Shown here in pieces: positions 42,810 through 50,411 of a stretch of DNA of 64,000 nt. Position 1 is the first letter of the stretch; the number at the start of each line of letters is the position of its first letter. The notes beneath the pieces were generated by a model that was not told the origin of the DNA, did no database searches, and saw only the letters and a list, made by a program, of their open reading frames with translations. The position numbers were made by a program, and so were the translations under genes. Source of the stretch: Paraburkholderia sp. Tr-20389 (GTDB lineage: Bacteria; Pseudomonadota; Gammaproteobacteria; Burkholderiales; Burkholderiaceae). The stretch covers positions 62,001 to 126,000 of the forward strand of contig NZ_JAAGPD010000006.1 in the NCBI RefSeq assembly GCF_017104565.1. The letters run 5' to 3'.

Positions 42810-43769
42810 TCAGGCAATAGCGTCTTGATGAACGGCGTGCTTCGCAGCGCCGTCGAATGTCTTCGGCAGGCCCGCGAGCCACAGCGCGCCGTGCAATGTT
42901 TCGTTGGGCAGCCACTGCGCCACTTGCACGCGCAACGCGAGCAGTTGCTCGATATCAATGCCCGTTTCGATGCCCATGTCCGCGAGCATGAACGCGAGGT
43001 CTTCGCTCGATGCATTGCCGCTCGCACCCGGCGCATGCGGACAGCCGCCGATACCCGCAAGCGTCGCATCGAAACGCGCGACGCCTGTTTCCAACGCCGC
43101 GTACACGTTTGCGAGCGCGAGGCCGCGCGTGTCGTGAAAGTGACCGCACCAGAAGCGCTCGCCCGCGATATGACGCGCCTTCTCGAACAGATCGCGCACG
43201 GCGGCAGGGCTCGCGTAACCGACGGTATCCGCGACGCTGACCCGGTCGGCGCCGGCATCGAGCAGCGCCTGCATGCAGCGCAGCACTTCGGCCTGGTCGA
43301 CGGCGCCCTGGATCGTGCAGCCGAACGCCGTGCCGATGCCGCCTTCGATCAGCGTCTTCGAGCCCGCCGTATCGCGCGCGGCACGCATGCGCGCAACTTC
43401 CGCGACCACTTCATCGGGCGTCTTGCGCAGATTCGCAAGGCTGTGCGCATGGCTCGCGGACAGCGGCACGAGCATCAGATCGGCCTGTGAATCGATCGCC
43501 CGCTCGGCGCCTTTCAGGTTCGGCACGAGCACCGACACGCGCAAATCCGGCAGTGTCTTCGCGTACGCGACGAGTTCCGCCGTATCCGCAAGCTGCGGCA
43601 ACAGACGCGCGGGCACGAATGAGCCGACTTCGATTTCGCGCTGACCGGCCGCATACGCGGCGGCGATCCACTCGCGTTTCTGTTGCGTCGTAAGAATGGT
43701 CTGAATGCTTTGCAGCCCGTCGCGCAGGCCGACTTCGCGGATCACGACGTTGGTGGGGAATGGGGGCAT
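42810..43769 (-). CDS. Hydroxymethylglutaryl-CoA lyase family enzyme
   Basis: A 319-residue TIM-barrel lyase of the HMGL-like family. Motifs are IREVGLRDGLQ with the metal-binding Asp-Arg, GHFHDTRGLALANVYAA with the metal His pair, and the Cys loop GIGGCPHAPGASGN that carries the catalytic Cys. It cleaves a 3-hydroxyacyl-CoA such as HMG-CoA to acetyl-CoA and acetoacetate, or citramalyl-CoA to acetyl-CoA and pyruvate. The start MPPFPTN at 43769 has GGAG upstream; a longer ATG at 43832 lacks one. It heads the operon with the CoA-transferase and MFS. Confidence 0.92.
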   Translation of the reverse strand: MPPFPTNVVIREVGLRDGLQSIQTILTTQQKREWIAAAYAAGQREIEVGSFVPARLLPQLADTAELVAYAKTLPDLRVSVLVPNLKGAERAIDSQADLMLVPLSASHAHSLANLRKTPDEVVAEVARMRAARDTAGSKTLIEGGIGTAFGCTIQGAVDQAEVLRCMQALLDAGADRVSVADTVGYASPAAVRDLFEKARHIAGERFWCGHFHDTRGLALANVYAALETGVARFDATLAGIGGCPHAPGASGNASSEDLAFMLADMGIETGIDIEQLLALRVQVAQWLPNETLHGALWLAGLPKTFDGAAKHAVHQDAIA

Positions 43770-43870
43770 GGAAGCTGTCTCCGTTTGCGTGCCGGTCGTT
43801 GCGAGTGCCGGCGTTGTGCTAACTTTAGACATTCCATACGATACATAAAGCGCTAATTTGGAAGCGCCAG

Positions 43871-43887
43871 GTTTCCAGTACGGAAAC
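43871..43887. promoter_or_regulatory. LysR-box-like dyad
   Basis: GTTTCC-AGTAC-GGAAAC is a perfect 6-bp dyad with the T-N11-A shape of LysR boxes. It lies 20 bases before the LysR gene and in the shared region with the divergent lyase operon. Confidence 0.5.
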
Positions 43888-43906
43888 TCACACGGAGACA
43901 CAACCG

Positions 43907-44824
43907 ATGCGCGACATCGACCTGAAAACCTTGCGGCTGGTGGTGGCCGTCTGCGAGCACAAGAACATGGCGCGCGCCGCGCACGACGAGCACATCGAGC
44001 CTTCCGCCGTCAGCAAGCGCATCGCGCAACTGGAGAGCGATCTGGGCGTGCCGCTCTTCACGCGCTCGCGACGCGGCGTGCTGCCGACACCCGCAGGCGT
44101 CGCGCTGCTCGAACACGCGCGCAACGTGCTGTTCACGATGGACCGGATCGCGAGCGACGTCGCTGCGTTCGGCAGCGGTTTGCGCGGCAGCGTGAGCGTG
44201 TGCGCGTCGGCATCGGCGATCGCGGAGAGTTTGCTCGACGATGTCGCGTCGTTCATGAGCATGCCCGCGCACGAGAACATCCGCGTGCATGTCGAAGAGT
44301 GGCTGTCGCACGATCTCGTGCGACGCCTGCGCGAAGGCGCTGCATCCGTCGGCGTGTGCTGGGACAACGTGGATCTGGAAGGACTCGCGCATCGGCCGTA
44401 TCGCGAGGACCGGCTCGCGCTTGCCGTGCATCCCGGCCATCCGCTTGCGAAGCGTGCCACGCTGCGCTTCACGGACACGCTCGATTACGAACACGTCGGC
44501 CTGCCGCCGACTACAGCCGTGCATATGATGTTGCAGCGCGCCGCAGCACGTGCGGGCGGCACGGTGTCGTACCGCGCGGTGGTGTCGAATTTCGATGCCG
44601 CGTTTCGCGTGGTGGCCGCGAAGCTGGGCATCAGTGTGATTCCGCAAGTGGTCGGCGATACTTACGCGCGTATTCTGGACGTACGCGTCATTCCGCTTAC
44701 GGACGAATGGGCGAAGCGCAAGTTCGTGGTGTGCTTTCGCGATTTCGAATCGCTACAGCCGGCCGCGCAGCGCATGGTCGATCATCTCGTCGAGCGGGCA
44801 CGGCACACGCAGGCGAAGCAATGA
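43907..44824 (+). CDS. LysR-family transcriptional regulator
   Basis: A 305-residue LysR protein. The helix-turn-helix is at about residues 5-62 (TLRLVVAVCEHKNMARAAHDEHIEPSAVSKRIAQLE), followed by the co-inducer domain. CGGAG precedes the ATG by eight bases. It diverges from the HMGL/CoA-transferase/MFS operon and has a LysR-box-like dyad 20 bases upstream, so it likely controls that operon and itself. Confidence 0.93.
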   Translation: MRDIDLKTLRLVVAVCEHKNMARAAHDEHIEPSAVSKRIAQLESDLGVPLFTRSRRGVLPTPAGVALLEHARNVLFTMDRIASDVAAFGSGLRGSVSVCASASAIAESLLDDVASFMSMPAHENIRVHVEEWLSHDLVRRLREGAASVGVCWDNVDLEGLAHRPYREDRLALAVHPGHPLAKRATLRFTDTLDYEHVGLPPTTAVHMMLQRAAARAGGTVSYRAVVSNFDAAFRVVAAKLGISVIPQVVGDTYARILDVRVIPLTDEWAKRKFVVCFRDFESLQPAAQRMVDHLVERARHTQAKQ

Positions 44825-44838
44825 AGCACTAAAGCGCG

Positions 44839-46227
44839 TCAGCGCGCCGTGCGTGCAGCAACAGCGGGCCGCGCCGCCGACACATCGAGCCGCCGGAACA
44901 CGAGCGCGGACAGCAGCGTGATCACGCCGACGCAAACGAAGCTCAGCATGAAGCCCGTCGACGACGAGCCCAGACGATCGGAAAACAGATTGACGAGCCC
45001 GCCGCCGATTGACACGCCCAGCGCAATCGCCAGCATCTGCACCATCGAAAACAGGCTGTTGCCGCTGCCCGCATCCGCGTGCGAAAGGCCCTTCAGCGTG
45101 ACGCTGTTCATCGCGGCGAACTGCATCGAGTTGGCGGCGCCGAATATGGCAAGCAATACGATTTCCAGCAGCGGCGTCGACTCTTTCGACACCAGCGCGA
45201 ACGCCACGATCGTCGAGCCGACGATCATCGTGTTCACGAGCAAGAACGCCGAATAGCCGAAGCGCTTGATGAGCGGCGCGATCCATTGCTTCGATACGGT
45301 GCCCGCAATCGCAGCGGGCAGCATCATCAGCCCCGAACGCAACGGCGAATAGCCGAGTTGCACCTGCATCAGCAGCGGCAACATGAACGGCACCGCGCTC
45401 GACCCGATACGGCACAGCAGATTGCCGATCAGGCCAACGCTGAAATTCGGCTCGCTGAAGAGCGTCAGCCTGAACAGCGGCCGGCTGTTCGAGCGTGCAT
45501 GCGGTATGTACGCCAGCGCCGCGATCAGCCCCGCCACCGCGAGCCCCACCGACCACTCGACGCGATGCGCGTTCATCGGCGGATCGATCGCGAGCGACAA
45601 CAGGATCATCGCGAGCGACAGCAGCCCGCAGCCGATGAAATCGAAGTGCGGCGGATGCGTCGCGTGGTCGTGCGGCAAGAAGCGCTGCACGGCAACGAGA
45701 CCGATTGCACCGACGGGCACGTTGACGAGAAAGATCCAGTGCCATGAGATGGCCTGCGTGAGCCAGCCGCCCAACGTCGGGCCAAGAATGGGCCCTACCT
45801 GCCCAGCAATGGAAACGAAAGCGAGCGCCGACACATACTGCTCGCCCGGCACGCTGCGCAACACGGCAAGCCGCCCGATAGGCAGCAGCATCGATCCGCC
45901 GACGCCTTGCAGCACGCGCGCGATCACCAGTTGATCGAGCGTATGCGCGCCCGCACAACACAGCGAGCCGAGCACGAACACGAGAATGGCAGCCAGGTAC
46001 ACGCGACGCGTGCCGAAGCGGTCGGCGAACCAGCCGGAAGCGGGCGTGAGGAGCGCCATCGTCAGCGAATAGGACACGACGACGGGCTGCATCGCGAGCG
46101 GCGACGCGTGAAGGCTTTGCGCCATCGAAGGCAGCGCGGTGTTGACGATCGTCGTGTCGAGCGCCTGCATGAAGAATGCAGCGGCGACGATCCACAATAG
46201 CGCGGTGTGTGAGGAATCGCGGGTCAT
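44839..46227 (-). CDS. DHA2-family MFS multidrug-type exporter
   Basis: A 462-residue transporter of the EmrB/QacA (DHA2, 14-TM) type. The N-terminus has ALDTTIVNTALPSMAQSL, the DHA2 signature, and the loop-2 motif GWFADRFGTRRVYL. Start MTRDSSHTALL at 46227 is used; an ATG nine codons upstream (46254) is possible and neither has a strong ribosome site. It diverges from the LysR gene at 46379. Substrates cannot be predicted. Confidence 0.88.
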   Translation of the reverse strand: MTRDSSHTALLWIVAAAFFMQALDTTIVNTALPSMAQSLHASPLAMQPVVVSYSLTMALLTPASGWFADRFGTRRVYLAAILVFVLGSLCCAGAHTLDQLVIARVLQGVGGSMLLPIGRLAVLRSVPGEQYVSALAFVSIAGQVGPILGPTLGGWLTQAISWHWIFLVNVPVGAIGLVAVQRFLPHDHATHPPHFDFIGCGLLSLAMILLSLAIDPPMNAHRVEWSVGLAVAGLIAALAYIPHARSNSRPLFRLTLFSEPNFSVGLIGNLLCRIGSSAVPFMLPLLMQVQLGYSPLRSGLMMLPAAIAGTVSKQWIAPLIKRFGYSAFLLVNTMIVGSTIVAFALVSKESTPLLEIVLLAIFGAANSMQFAAMNSVTLKGLSHADAGSGNSLFSMVQMLAIALGVSIGGGLVNLFSDRLGSSSTGFMLSFVCVGVITLLSALVFRRLDVSAARPAVAARTAR

Positions 46228-46348
46228 GATGAAGTTCGGAGAGGCGCGACGCATGCCGCTTAAAGCGGCGTCGCGATCGACGCGCCCTGATACGACGATC
46301 ATGGTATCGATTTCAACGGTAATCGGGAAGCCGCCTGAAACCATTGAC

Positions 46349-46371
46349 TGTCATCGCAAAAGCCGATGACA
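46349..46371. promoter_or_regulatory. Inverted repeat upstream of the LysR gene at 46379
   Basis: TGTCATCG, 7 bases, CGATGACA (46349-46356 and 46364-46371) lies 8 bases before the LysR start and in the divergent gap with the exporter gene. It could be the LysR site or a 5' leader hairpin. Confidence 0.5.
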
Positions 46372-46378
46372 ATGCCGC

Positions 46379-47239
46379 ATGCTCAATCCCCTCTGGCTCA
46401 GGACGTTCGCGACCGTCACCAACTGCCGCAGCTTCACGGAAGCAGGCAAACGGCTCGGTCTGAATCAGTCGAGCGTCAGCGAACATATTCGCCGGCTCGA
46501 AGAAAGCGTCGGCAGACGGCTGTTCGTGCGCGACACACATTCGCTTGCGATGACAGCCGACGGCGAAGCGCTGCTCGTGCATGCGAACGTGATCCTGCAG
46601 GCCATGAATCGCGCGGAATCGCAGTTCCGCAAGCCGCGCCTCAAGGGGCGCGTGCGGCTCGGTACATCGGACGATATCGCGCTGGGCGCACTGCCGAACG
46701 TGCTGGCCGCATTCCGCCACGCGCATCCCGATGTCGAACTGGAAATCACCATCGGCATGACGAGCCGCCTGTATGAACTGCTCGATGCCGGTTCGATCGA
46801 TCTGCTCGTCGGCAAGCGGCGGCTCGGCGAGCGGCGCGGCACGCCGTTGCTGCGCTCGCGGCTCGAATGGATTGCGCGGCCGGGCACCGTCGTCGATCTC
46901 GAACAGCCGTTGCCGCTCGTGCTCGTCGCGGAACCGAGCGTCACGCGCGCCGTCGTGCTGAATGCGCTCGCGGAAAAAGGCTTCGGCTGGGAAGTGATCT
47001 GCACGAGCAGCAGCCACGCGGGCTGCATCGCCGCCGCGCGCGGCGGCCTGGGATTGACGGCGAAATCGCAATACGTGTCGGCGCGCGGCCTGGCGCCGCC
47101 CGTGAACAGCGCGAGCTTGCCCGCGCTGCCCGACGTCGAATTCATCGCGCTCGCGGCGAAGCGGCTCAGTCATCCCGCCGGCACGCTGCTCGAGTTGCTG
47201 CAAGGCAGCGATCTGAGCGGCGAATGGATGAGCGAGTAG
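46379..47239 (+). CDS. LysR-family transcriptional regulator
   Basis: A 286-residue LysR regulator. The winged helix-turn-helix is at about 3-60 (PLWLRTFATVTNCRSFTEAGKRLGLNQSSVSEHIRRLE), then a substrate-binding domain of slightly short length. It diverges from the DHA2 exporter gene, and an inverted repeat lies in the gap, which suggests control of the exporter. Confidence 0.92.
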   Translation: MLNPLWLRTFATVTNCRSFTEAGKRLGLNQSSVSEHIRRLEESVGRRLFVRDTHSLAMTADGEALLVHANVILQAMNRAESQFRKPRLKGRVRLGTSDDIALGALPNVLAAFRHAHPDVELEITIGMTSRLYELLDAGSIDLLVGKRRLGERRGTPLLRSRLEWIARPGTVVDLEQPLPLVLVAEPSVTRAVVLNALAEKGFGWEVICTSSSHAGCIAAARGGLGLTAKSQYVSARGLAPPVNSASLPALPDVEFIALAAKRLSHPAGTLLELLQGSDLSGEWMSE

Positions 47240-47265
47240 CGGCGTTTTTGCCCGTTCCCGTTCGT

Positions 47266-47955
47266 TCAGCGTCGACCTTTTGCTGCCAATGCCTCGAAGT
47301 CGATCGACGTCAGTTCACCGATTCTTTCGATCGTAATGTCGGGGTCCGGATACTTCGAGATCTCCTTGGCATCGAGCGCGTAATGCCCCTGGCGTGGAAA
47401 GATCGTCGTCAGCCGCGCGCCCCATTTCTCTTTCATCGCCGTGAGAATGCGCAGCTTGTCGTCGACCATCACGTAGTGGCGCGCGGGATAGTGCGCGATC
47501 ACGTCGTCGAGCATCAGCTCCTTGTGAATGTAGATCATCACGCGCCCTTCCACTTCGTCCCACAAACCCGAGCGCGATACCTTGCGCGGCTGAAACACGA
47601 CGTCGCCATCCGAAAGAATCGCCGTCTTGCCGAAGCGGCTCGCATAGCGGAGCGCGTCAAGCGCGCCCGGAAAAATGCGGTTCGCGAACGGATAGTCGAT
47701 CAGATAGCACGACATCAGCAGAAGCTGCGTATCGTCCTGATGCTCGTTGCGATAGCGCTGCAACGCACCGAGATAGTCCGCGTAACCAAGCTCGGCGCGC
47801 AGGTCTTCAAAGATCTGCCAGTAGCGCGCGCTGTTCTCTTCGCCGAATTGCCGCGTCATGTGCGAGCGCAGGTCGCTCAGCACGTGGTCGTTGTCGAGCA
47901 GTGTGTTATCGACGTCGAACAGAAAGACCACGTCGTTGCCTGATGGTGTGTCCAT
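47266..47955 (-). CDS. HAD-family hydrolase
   Basis: A 229-residue HAD protein with motif I FLFDVDNTLLDND (Asp nucleophile and acid), motif II TAILSDGD and a Lys-containing C-terminal half with motif IV MVDDKLR. The N-terminal cap segment is helical. It is probably a phosphatase of unknown substrate. It is convergent with the LysR gene and is not of the type II dehalogenase class found in loci A and B. Confidence 0.86.
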   Translation of the reverse strand: MDTPSGNDVVFLFDVDNTLLDNDHVLSDLRSHMTRQFGEENSARYWQIFEDLRAELGYADYLGALQRYRNEHQDDTQLLLMSCYLIDYPFANRIFPGALDALRYASRFGKTAILSDGDVVFQPRKVSRSGLWDEVEGRVMIYIHKELMLDDVIAHYPARHYVMVDDKLRILTAMKEKWGARLTTIFPRQGHYALDAKEISKYPDPDITIERIGELTSIDFEALAAKGRR

Positions 47956-48352
47956 TCACGTTACCTCGCGTCGGTCGTGTGTGTTGATGAAGCGCGGTGT
48001 TCGTTTCAGCATTCGATGCGATACGTCACCCGTCCGCGCTCAGCGCCGCAACGTGCGATGAAGTTCGCGAGGCTCGCTGATGCGCGATCTGCGCAAAGAC
48101 TAGCACTGTCGTCGAACGTGCGTCGTCGATGGTGCACGTCGAAGTTGATCGGTTTGTTTCACTTTAGCGGTTGCATCGCGCGACAGACGCGCGTACGAGC
48201 GCTTTGCCTGCAGACGGGTGGGTGCGCGTCAGCGCGTGGGGAGGGGTGGTTGCGGCAGACGGTTAGTTGCAATTCATGACGCGACACTGATAGGACAAAA
48301 AAAGCGGCGCACGTGGCGCCGCCTGCTCAGCATGGAAAAGACCGAAAACCGC
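47956..48352. other. Gene-free interval with a terminator
   Basis: A 397-base gap between the HAD gene and the Cys-module protein gene, both on the minus strand. It holds the terminator at 48297-48322 and presumably the HAD promoter. No other structure or coding frame was convincing. Confidence 0.6.
48297..48322 (-). terminator. Rho-independent terminator of the Cys-module protein gene
   Basis: On the minus strand, GCGGCGC/GCGCCGC form a 7-bp stem (48304-48310 with 48316-48322, loop of 5), followed by seven U residues (A-run at 48297-48303). It lies 31 bases after the stop codon at 48353. Confidence 0.85.
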
Positions 48353-49273
48353 TCAGGGCTGTCGAGCCTGCGCCGACGCTGCGGGGCAATGCGGGTCTTT
48401 GCCCCAATGGCCATCGCACACGCGCCAGCGGCACAGTTGCTCTTCGAAGAACCCGTGCTGGCCGCATTCGTTGATACGTTCGGCGAGCGTTGCTGTCGCG
48501 CCCACCTTCTTCGAGGCAACCTGGCCATCGGCTGATTTATCGCCTTTGGCCGAAGCCGGTTTCGTGCGCGCGACAAGTGCGGCAAGCAGATCGGCATCGG
48601 AATCGTCCTTCGCTTCCTGCTTCCCGTTCTGCTTCTTCACACGCGAGGCCACAGCCGTTTTGCTTTCCTTCGCGTGCCGTTCTTCAGCAAGCTGCCGCTT
48701 GTCGTGTTTGTCGCGCACTGCTTTCGATGCCGTCTCGACCTGCTTCGCGTTCGCCGCACTCGCGGACTTCGCAACATCGTCGGCTTTCGCATTCGACACG
48801 ACAGCCGCCGACGACGCTTCATCCGACGACCCCGCGCCATTCGCCAACGCACGCGAAAGACGGCTGCCATCGTCGTTCGAGGCTTGCGTGCGTTGTGCGT
48901 CCTTCGTGGCGTCGTCATCCGCGACGATCGTTGCAGGCGCCGTCGCCGATGCGGCAGGCGCGCCTGGGGTCACGCCGCTCGCGAGCTTGATACTCGATGC
49001 AACGACAGTCGACGCGCCATTCGCCGCAACCTTCTGCACGTCTGCAGCGGAAGAACGATGCTGCAACTGATAAGCGCCAACGCTGCCGGCAACGATCACC
49101 AGCGCAGCGATCGCTAACGCAAGCGCACGCGAACGTTTTGGCTTCGTGTTCGCGGAAGGATCGACGCGTCCTTCGAGATTGGCAAGAATGCGCGCCCCCC
49201 CCGCTTGCCCGTCTTTAGCCGGCCCGGACAGCAGACTTGGCGGAACTTTCGAGTTCGATTCTGGCGCACTCAT
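48353..49273 (-). CDS. Unknown single-pass membrane protein with C-terminal Cys module
   Basis: A 306-residue protein I do not recognise. Residues 1-48 are a cytoplasmic-type polar tail, 49-70 a single hydrophobic helix (LALAIAALVIVAGSVGAYQL), and about 71-265 a low-complexity Ala/Ser/Lys/Asp-rich stretch with no fold. The last 45 residues are ordered and Cys-rich: Cys270, Cys281, Cys286 and Cys296 in ECGQHGFFEEQLCRWRVC and DGHWGKDPHCP. The four cysteines could form two periplasmic disulphides. The gene diverges from the M15 peptidase gene next to tssM and has its own terminator. A T6SS link is an inference from position. Confidence 0.8.
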   Translation of the reverse strand: MSAPESNSKVPPSLLSGPAKDGQAGGARILANLEGRVDPSANTKPKRSRALALAIAALVIVAGSVGAYQLQHRSSAADVQKVAANGASTVVASSIKLASGVTPGAPAASATAPATIVADDDATKDAQRTQASNDDGSRLSRALANGAGSSDEASSAAVVSNAKADDVAKSASAANAKQVETASKAVRDKHDKRQLAEERHAKESKTAVASRVKKQNGKQEAKDDSDADLLAALVARTKPASAKGDKSADGQVASKKVGATATLAERINECGQHGFFEEQLCRWRVCDGHWGKDPHCPAASAQARQP

Positions 49274-49372
49274 TCACTGTCTCTTCAAATCTGGTTAATA
49301 TCTGCGACGGTAAAGTGTAAAAGCCCCTTCTCGGGGACGCCTGATTCTAAGATCAAGCATTACAAAAAACAA

Positions 49373-50245
49373 TTGCTGAGAATTTCCGGGGTCTTTCCTT
49401 TGATTGCCGTTGCCCTCGTCGCTTATTTCACCATTGCTGTTCTGGTTGCAGCAATCGCTCTATTGCCGGCTGTCCGTTTGACAATCTTCGGCGGCATATC
49501 CGGTTTGCATGCGCGCTTCATGCAGCGCGCATCGAATAACGCATTGAAGGCTAAAGCACAATTAACATATTCGGCAAAAATGTCTCAATCGGCATTAGCC
49601 GATATGCAAAACTTACTTGCACGCCGGCGCTTGCTGATTTTAACGACGGCAGGTATTCTTGCGGCGCCGCCATTAGTGGCTATTGCATTGCGCGGCAAAC
49701 TGCTATTCCAGTTCGATGACGTTTCCAGGTCACCGGACGAAAAAATCGCCCAATTGCTCAATGGCGAACAGCTCGTGCCGCCACCGCCGCTGCCGCCCGA
49801 AGCCTTTGCCACGCAAGAGGTCGAGCAGATCAGGCCGGCGCTGAAGGACGCCAGCCGCGACTGGAACCTGCTTGATGCGGATTTCCGAACGCGTCTATTG
49901 CTCGTTTATAAAATCATGCGCGAGCAATACGGCTACGAGATGGCTTTACTGGAAGGTTACCGTAGCCCTGAACGGCAAAACCGCCTTGCGCAAATGGGTA
50001 GCAACGTCACAAATGCCGCAGCATTCCAAAGCTATCATCAATACGGCCTCGCTGCCGACAATGCCTTTTTGCGCGACGGCAAGATCGTCATTTCCGAAAA
50101 AGACCCTTGGGCCATGCGCGGCTATCAGTTATATGGACAAGTCGCCGAACAAGTGGGCCTGACATGGGGCGGACGATGGAAAATGATGGATCTCGGACAC
50201 GTCGAATACCACAAGCCCGGATTCGTGCTCGGCCACAATCGATAA
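49373..50245 (+). CDS. M15-family peptidoglycan peptidase, TagX-like, with two membrane segments
   Basis: About 290 residues with no in-frame ATG near the beginning, so the start is uncertain: a TTG at 49373 is used here, TTG at 49400 is an alternative. Hydrophobic segments are at about 8-33 and 87-106. The C-terminal domain is a VanY/L-Ala-D-Glu-type M15 peptidase. Zinc ligands would be His222 and Asp229 in SYHQYGLAADNAF and His276 in MDLGHVEYH; Asp273 is the likely catalytic acid/base. TagX of Acinetobacter is a T6SS-linked peptidase of this class needed to let the apparatus pass the cell wall. Position directly before tssM supports the same role. Confidence 0.82.
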   Translation: MLRISGVFPLIAVALVAYFTIAVLVAAIALLPAVRLTIFGGISGLHARFMQRASNNALKAKAQLTYSAKMSQSALADMQNLLARRRLLILTTAGILAAPPLVAIALRGKLLFQFDDVSRSPDEKIAQLLNGEQLVPPPPLPPEAFATQEVEQIRPALKDASRDWNLLDADFRTRLLLVYKIMREQYGYEMALLEGYRSPERQNRLAQMGSNVTNAAAFQSYHQYGLAADNAFLRDGKIVISEKDPWAMRGYQLYGQVAEQVGLTWGGRWKMMDLGHVEYHKPGFVLGHNR

Positions 50246-50327
50246 ATGTTAAATCGCACTTTTGGGCCCACGATGAATCGCGCGAATTGCGTGCATTCGA
50301 TTTTTATCCGTGACGCATTGAAACGGC

Positions 50328-50341
50328 CGGTCAATTGACCG
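50328..50341. promoter_or_regulatory. 14-bp perfect palindrome upstream of tssM
   Basis: CGGTCAATTGACCG lies in the 166-base gap between the M15 peptidase and tssM, 71 bases before the tssM start. It is a candidate operator for tssM-side transcription. No -35/-10 pair could be called with confidence. Confidence 0.45.
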
Positions 50342-50411
50342 TTAAAGGCTGATTGCGTCGTATTAGACGTTCTTTCACACGCTATTCCTATCATCAAGAC
50401 CTGACAGGCCT

